Shown one piece after another: positions 41,017 through 43,102 of a DNA stretch of 43,102 bases. The stretch covers positions 1 to 43,102 of the forward strand of contig JANMVT010000158.1 of NCBI GenBank assembly GCA_031392945.1. Reading direction: 5' to 3'. Within the stretch, counting starts at the first letter, position 1, and each line of letters begins with the position of its first letter. The stretch comes from JANYCG01 sp031392945 (GTDB taxonomy: Bacteria > Pseudomonadota > Gammaproteobacteria > Burkholderiales > Burkholderiaceae_C). The notes beneath the pieces are model-generated. The model was not told the DNA's origin. It worked only from the letters and a program-made list of their open reading frames with translations, and made no database searches. The position numbers and the translations under genes were made by a program.

Positions 41017-42228
41017 TTACTTCTTGGCCGGGGCCTTGGCCGCTGCGCCCGCCGCGTTCTTGCCCGAGCCGATTTCCGCTGTCACCGCGTTCAGCGGGGG
41101 CAACATCTCGATCACTTCGCCCTTGCCGTTTTTGATTTCCACCAGAAAGCTCATGCGGTCCAGATCGCCGTTTTTGTCGAACTCGGTGTACATCAAGGCG
41201 CCGGGGTATTTGTCGGTATTGACCTTGAGGCTGTGCATCACATTGGCCACGGCCTTGCGGTCCAGCTTGCCGACTTTTTCGATGGCCGCCTGCAGGTAAT
41301 AAACGCCTGAATAACCTTTCATGCCATTGTGGTCGGAGACGTATTTGTACTCCTTCTCAAACTTGGCCTTGAAGGCGCGGATGGCCGGCAGAGGCGCGTC
41401 CACGGTCAGGCCAACGTGGGCGATGGCGCCGTTGGCGGCCTCACCGGCCAACTCAACCACTTTTTGGCTGGTAAGTGTGGTCTCGCCAATGACGGGTTTG
41501 GTCCAGCCCTGTTTGCGCAGCTCGCGCAGCAGGCGGGCCGATTCCTCTTCATTGGTGTAGGCAAAAACGCCCTCGGGGTTGGCCTGTTTGGCCTTGAGCA
41601 CCGCCGCGGAAAAATCCACCTGGCCGGCGTCGGTCGAAATCTCGGCGACGATGCTGGTTGACGAGCCGGCCAGCGCCTTCTTGATCATCTCCAGGCCACC
41701 CTTGCCGAAGTCGTTGTTCACATAAATGATGGCGATGCTCTTGAGCTTGGCGCCATCCTTGATGTAACGCGCCACCTTGGGCATGGCCGTCGCCTGGGTG
41801 AAGCTGGTGCGGAACACATAAGGGTTGCCCTGCATGGTGATGGCCGCAGCTTCACCGCCGGTGAAGTTGGGGATTTCGGCCTTGCGGCTCTCGGCCATGC
41901 TGACCATGATTGAGCCGGAAAATACGGGGCCAAAAATGGCGAAGACATCGTTGTCGATGGCTTTTTGCGTCAACCCTTTGGCGACGCCAGGATTGGACTG
42001 CGTGTCGGCGGTGGTGATTTCAATTTTCTTGCCAAGAATGCCGCCGGCCGCGTTTATTTCTTTCACCGCCAGTAGAACGCCGTCACGGAAATTGGTGCCC
42101 GAGGTAGCGCCAGTGCCCGAAAGCTCGACAATGTTGGCGATCTTGATGGTATTCTGGGCAAAACTGGCCGTAACCCCCGTCAATATTGCGCAGGTAGCTA
42201 GTAATTTAATAGCTAATTGATTTCGCAT
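41017..42228 (-). CDS. ABC transporter periplasmic substrate-binding protein (operon receptor)
   Basis: 403 residues from the ATG at 42228, preceded by GGAGAC. Signal peptide MRNQLAIKLLATCAILTG..SFAQ, mature start NTIKIANIVELSGTGATSG. It ends in an Ala/Lys-rich tail (KNAAGAAAKAPAKK) absent from its paralogue at 34441. Part of the signal peptide is encoded by AT-rich repeat copy E. It is first gene of the importer-dehydratase operon, and its promoter region holds two PcaR-like operators, so the ligand is probably an aromatic or hydroaromatic acid (inference). Confidence 0.92.
   Translation of the reverse strand: MRNQLAIKLLATCAILTGVTASFAQNTIKIANIVELSGTGATSGTNFRDGVLLAVKEINAAGGILGKKIEITTADTQSNPGVAKGLTQKAIDNDVFAIFGPVFSGSIMVSMAESRKAEIPNFTGGEAAAITMQGNPYVFRTSFTQATAMPKVARYIKDGAKLKSIAIIYVNNDFGKGGLEMIKKALAGSSTSIVAEISTDAGQVDFSAAVLKAKQANPEGVFAYTNEEESARLLRELRKQGWTKPVIGETTLTSQKVVELAGEAANGAIAHVGLTVDAPLPAIRAFKAKFEKEYKYVSDHNGMKGYSGVYYLQAAIEKVGKLDRKAVANVMHSLKVNTDKYPGALMYTEFDKNGDLDRMSFLVEIKNGKGEVIEMLPPLNAVTAEIGSGKNAAGAAAKAPAKK
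42181..42220 (-). repeat. AT-rich dispersed repeat, copy E (coding for a signal peptide)
   Basis: On the minus strand TTAGCTATTAAATTACTAGC then TACCTGCGCAATATTGACGG and, just beyond, GGGTTAC. It shares TAGCT, TGCGCA and the GGGTTAC/GGGCTAC end with the other copies and encodes AIKLLATCAIL of the receptor's signal peptide. Confidence 0.5.
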
Positions 42229-42424
42229 GATTTGTCTCCAAGAAGGAATAGGATTTATGTTGAAGGGCCGCAAAGCAGACTTTACAGGTTCAGACTTGTT
42301 ACCCTTTCTTCCTTTTTTTTACGATTGAACGATAATCGCTCATTTATGTGCGTTAATCGCACTTTTTAAGGGTTATCACCTAACAAAGCTGACTCAATGA
42401 AAGTTACCCCTATGTTCAACCCAT
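42229..42424. promoter_or_regulatory. Divergent promoter region with two PcaR-like operators
   Basis: GAACGATAATCGCTC (42327-42341) and GTGCGTTAATCGCAC (42348-42362) match the 15-base PcaR site of Pseudomonas putida as I recall it, GTTCGATAATCGCAC, at 12 and 13 of 15 positions. Their centres are 21 bp apart, two helical turns, so two dimers would bind the same DNA face. The second is also an inverted repeat GTGCG-N5-CGCAC. The region lies between the receptor operon (minus) and a PcaR/PobR-type regulator gene (plus), a classic auto- and cross-regulated arrangement. Confidence 0.6.
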
Positions 42425-43102
42425 ATGAAGCCTGAACCACCAAGCCATGCCAGCGCCGCAACTGCCAGCCTGGCCCGGCGCGACTGGATTGCCGGTTTGC
42501 AAAATGGCCTGGCCATCATCGAGACATTTGACTACAGCAACCCCCGGCTCACCGCCGCCCAGGCCGGCCAGCGAACCGGCCTGACCCGCACGGCGGCACG
42601 ACGTCACCTGCTGACTCTCGTGAACCTGGGTTTTGTCGCCACCGACGGCAAGATGTTCTGGCTCACGCCCAGCGTGTTGCGCCTGGGGCAGTCTTACCTG
42701 GAGTCGGCGCGCCTGCCCCGAATCGTCCAGCCATTTTTGCAGCGCGTGACGGCGGGCACGTCCGAGACGGCGTACGTCAGCGTGCTGGATGGCGATGACA
42801 TCGTCTACATCGCGCGCAATGGCTTCAACCGCTACATGAACACCGGCTACGTGGTCGGCGCGCGCGTGCAGGCACAGGTGACCGCCTCAGGCATGTTGCT
42901 GCTGGCCTTGAGCGAACCGGCATGGCTGGAACATTGGCTGGCCACCCAGCCGCTCAAACCCTACACCACCCACACCGTCACCGACGCCCAGGTTTTGCGC
43001 GGCAAGATGGCGCGCATCCGCATGCAGCGCTGGTGCGTGTCCGAGCAGCAGCTTGAACTCGGCATGCGCGGCATCGCCGTGCCCCTGATCGACCTGCACG
43101 GC
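42425..43102 (+). CDS. IclR-family regulator of the PcaR/PobR/CatR group (cut by window end)
   Basis: The frame is open from the ATG at 42425 to the last base, 226 residues without a stop, so the C-terminal part is outside. Helix-turn-helix LTAAQAGQRTGLTRTAARRHLLTLVNLGFV, then FWLTPSVLRLGQSYLES and the effector domain start SVLDGDDIVYIARNG; these are typical of regulators of protocatechuate and 4-hydroxybenzoate genes, normally about 260-290 residues. It is divergent from the importer-dehydratase operon and its upstream region holds two PcaR-like sites, so it probably controls both itself and that operon. Confidence 0.88.
   Translation, partial: MKPEPPSHASAATASLARRDWIAGLQNGLAIIETFDYSNPRLTAAQAGQRTGLTRTAARRHLLTLVNLGFVATDGKMFWLTPSVLRLGQSYLESARLPRIVQPFLQRVTAGTSETAYVSVLDGDDIVYIARNGFNRYMNTGYVVGARVQAQVTASGMLLLALSEPAWLEHWLATQPLKPYTTHTVTDAQVLRGKMARIRMQRWCVSEQQLELGMRGIAVPLIDLHG

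Noticed and set aside
39955..41310. 451-codon plus-strand open frame opposite livH and the receptor
   Set aside because: Gln/His/Gly-rich antisense product of a membrane-protein gene; no recognisable fold or start signal.
41017..42228. Ala/Lys tail of the receptor as a novel membrane anchor
   Set aside because: Low-complexity C-terminal tails are common in such receptors and no hydrophobic segment is present.

Overview
The window is GC-rich, densely packed, and reads as a catabolic region of a Burkholderiales beta-proteobacterium, most likely Comamonadaceae (Polaromonas / Rhodoferax / Variovorax type). The grounds are protein style, two complete branched-chain-type (Liv) ABC importers each linked to catabolic genes, an orphan Bug/TTT receptor, and two short dispersed repeat families I associate with that family. 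No rRNA, tRNA, CRISPR or phage genes were seen. Genus assignment is inference.

Layout. 1-136: remnant of a probable ISL3-type transposase. 162-1364: an unbroken chimeric gene joining the front of a short-chain dehydrogenase to the back of a periplasmic binding protein. 1540-8225 (minus): operon livG-livH-livM-binding protein-livF-acyl-CoA ligase. 8285-8749 (minus): MarR regulator, divergent from 8924-12082 (plus): BadH-like dehydrogenase, BadI-like ring hydrolase and a hydratase, i.e. the end of the cyclohexanecarboxyl-CoA pathway. 12240-13259 (minus): MDR oxidoreductase. 13404-19238 (plus): MaoC hydratase, CitE-like lyase, two acyl-CoA dehydrogenases, DECR-like reductase, Bug receptor. 19361-20453 (minus): ArfB and a decayed AraC regulator. 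20588-23299 (plus): broken SDR, 3-ketosteroid-dehydrogenase-like flavoprotein, NIPSNAP protein. 23325-24271 (minus) and 24626-24907 (plus): small envelope proteins. 24970-30383 (minus): Gfo/Idh oxidoreductase, IclR, TIM-barrel protein, acyl-CoA dehydrogenase, broken TIM-barrel gene, GST. 30503-34256 (plus): AroE-like dehydrogenase, second flavoprotein, tartrate/D-malate-type dehydrogenase. 34441-35586 (plus): orphan binding protein. 35602-42228 (minus): binding protein-livHMGF-HPPD-like VOC protein-3-dehydroshikimate dehydratase. 42425 to the edge (plus): PcaR/PobR-type IclR regulator, cut by the window end.

How it works together (inference). The left half looks suited to importing and CoA-activating an alicyclic or fatty acid, with BadH/BadI opening the ring to a pimeloyl-CoA-type product and acyl-CoA dehydrogenases, hydratases and a lyase continuing beta-oxidation. 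The right half looks like a hydroaromatic (quinate/shikimate/dehydroshikimate-type) module: importer, AroE-like dehydrogenase, and a dehydroshikimate dehydratase with all four metal ligands, which would deliver protocatechuate. A pair of PcaR-like operator sequences lies upstream of that operon. The most notable oddities are the length-preserving in-frame chimera at the left edge, a 19.8-26.4 kb zone where several genes have internal deletions, a QuiC-type enzyme split into two genes, and repeats that have become coding sequence at gene starts and ends. I see no wholly new defence or mobile system here.
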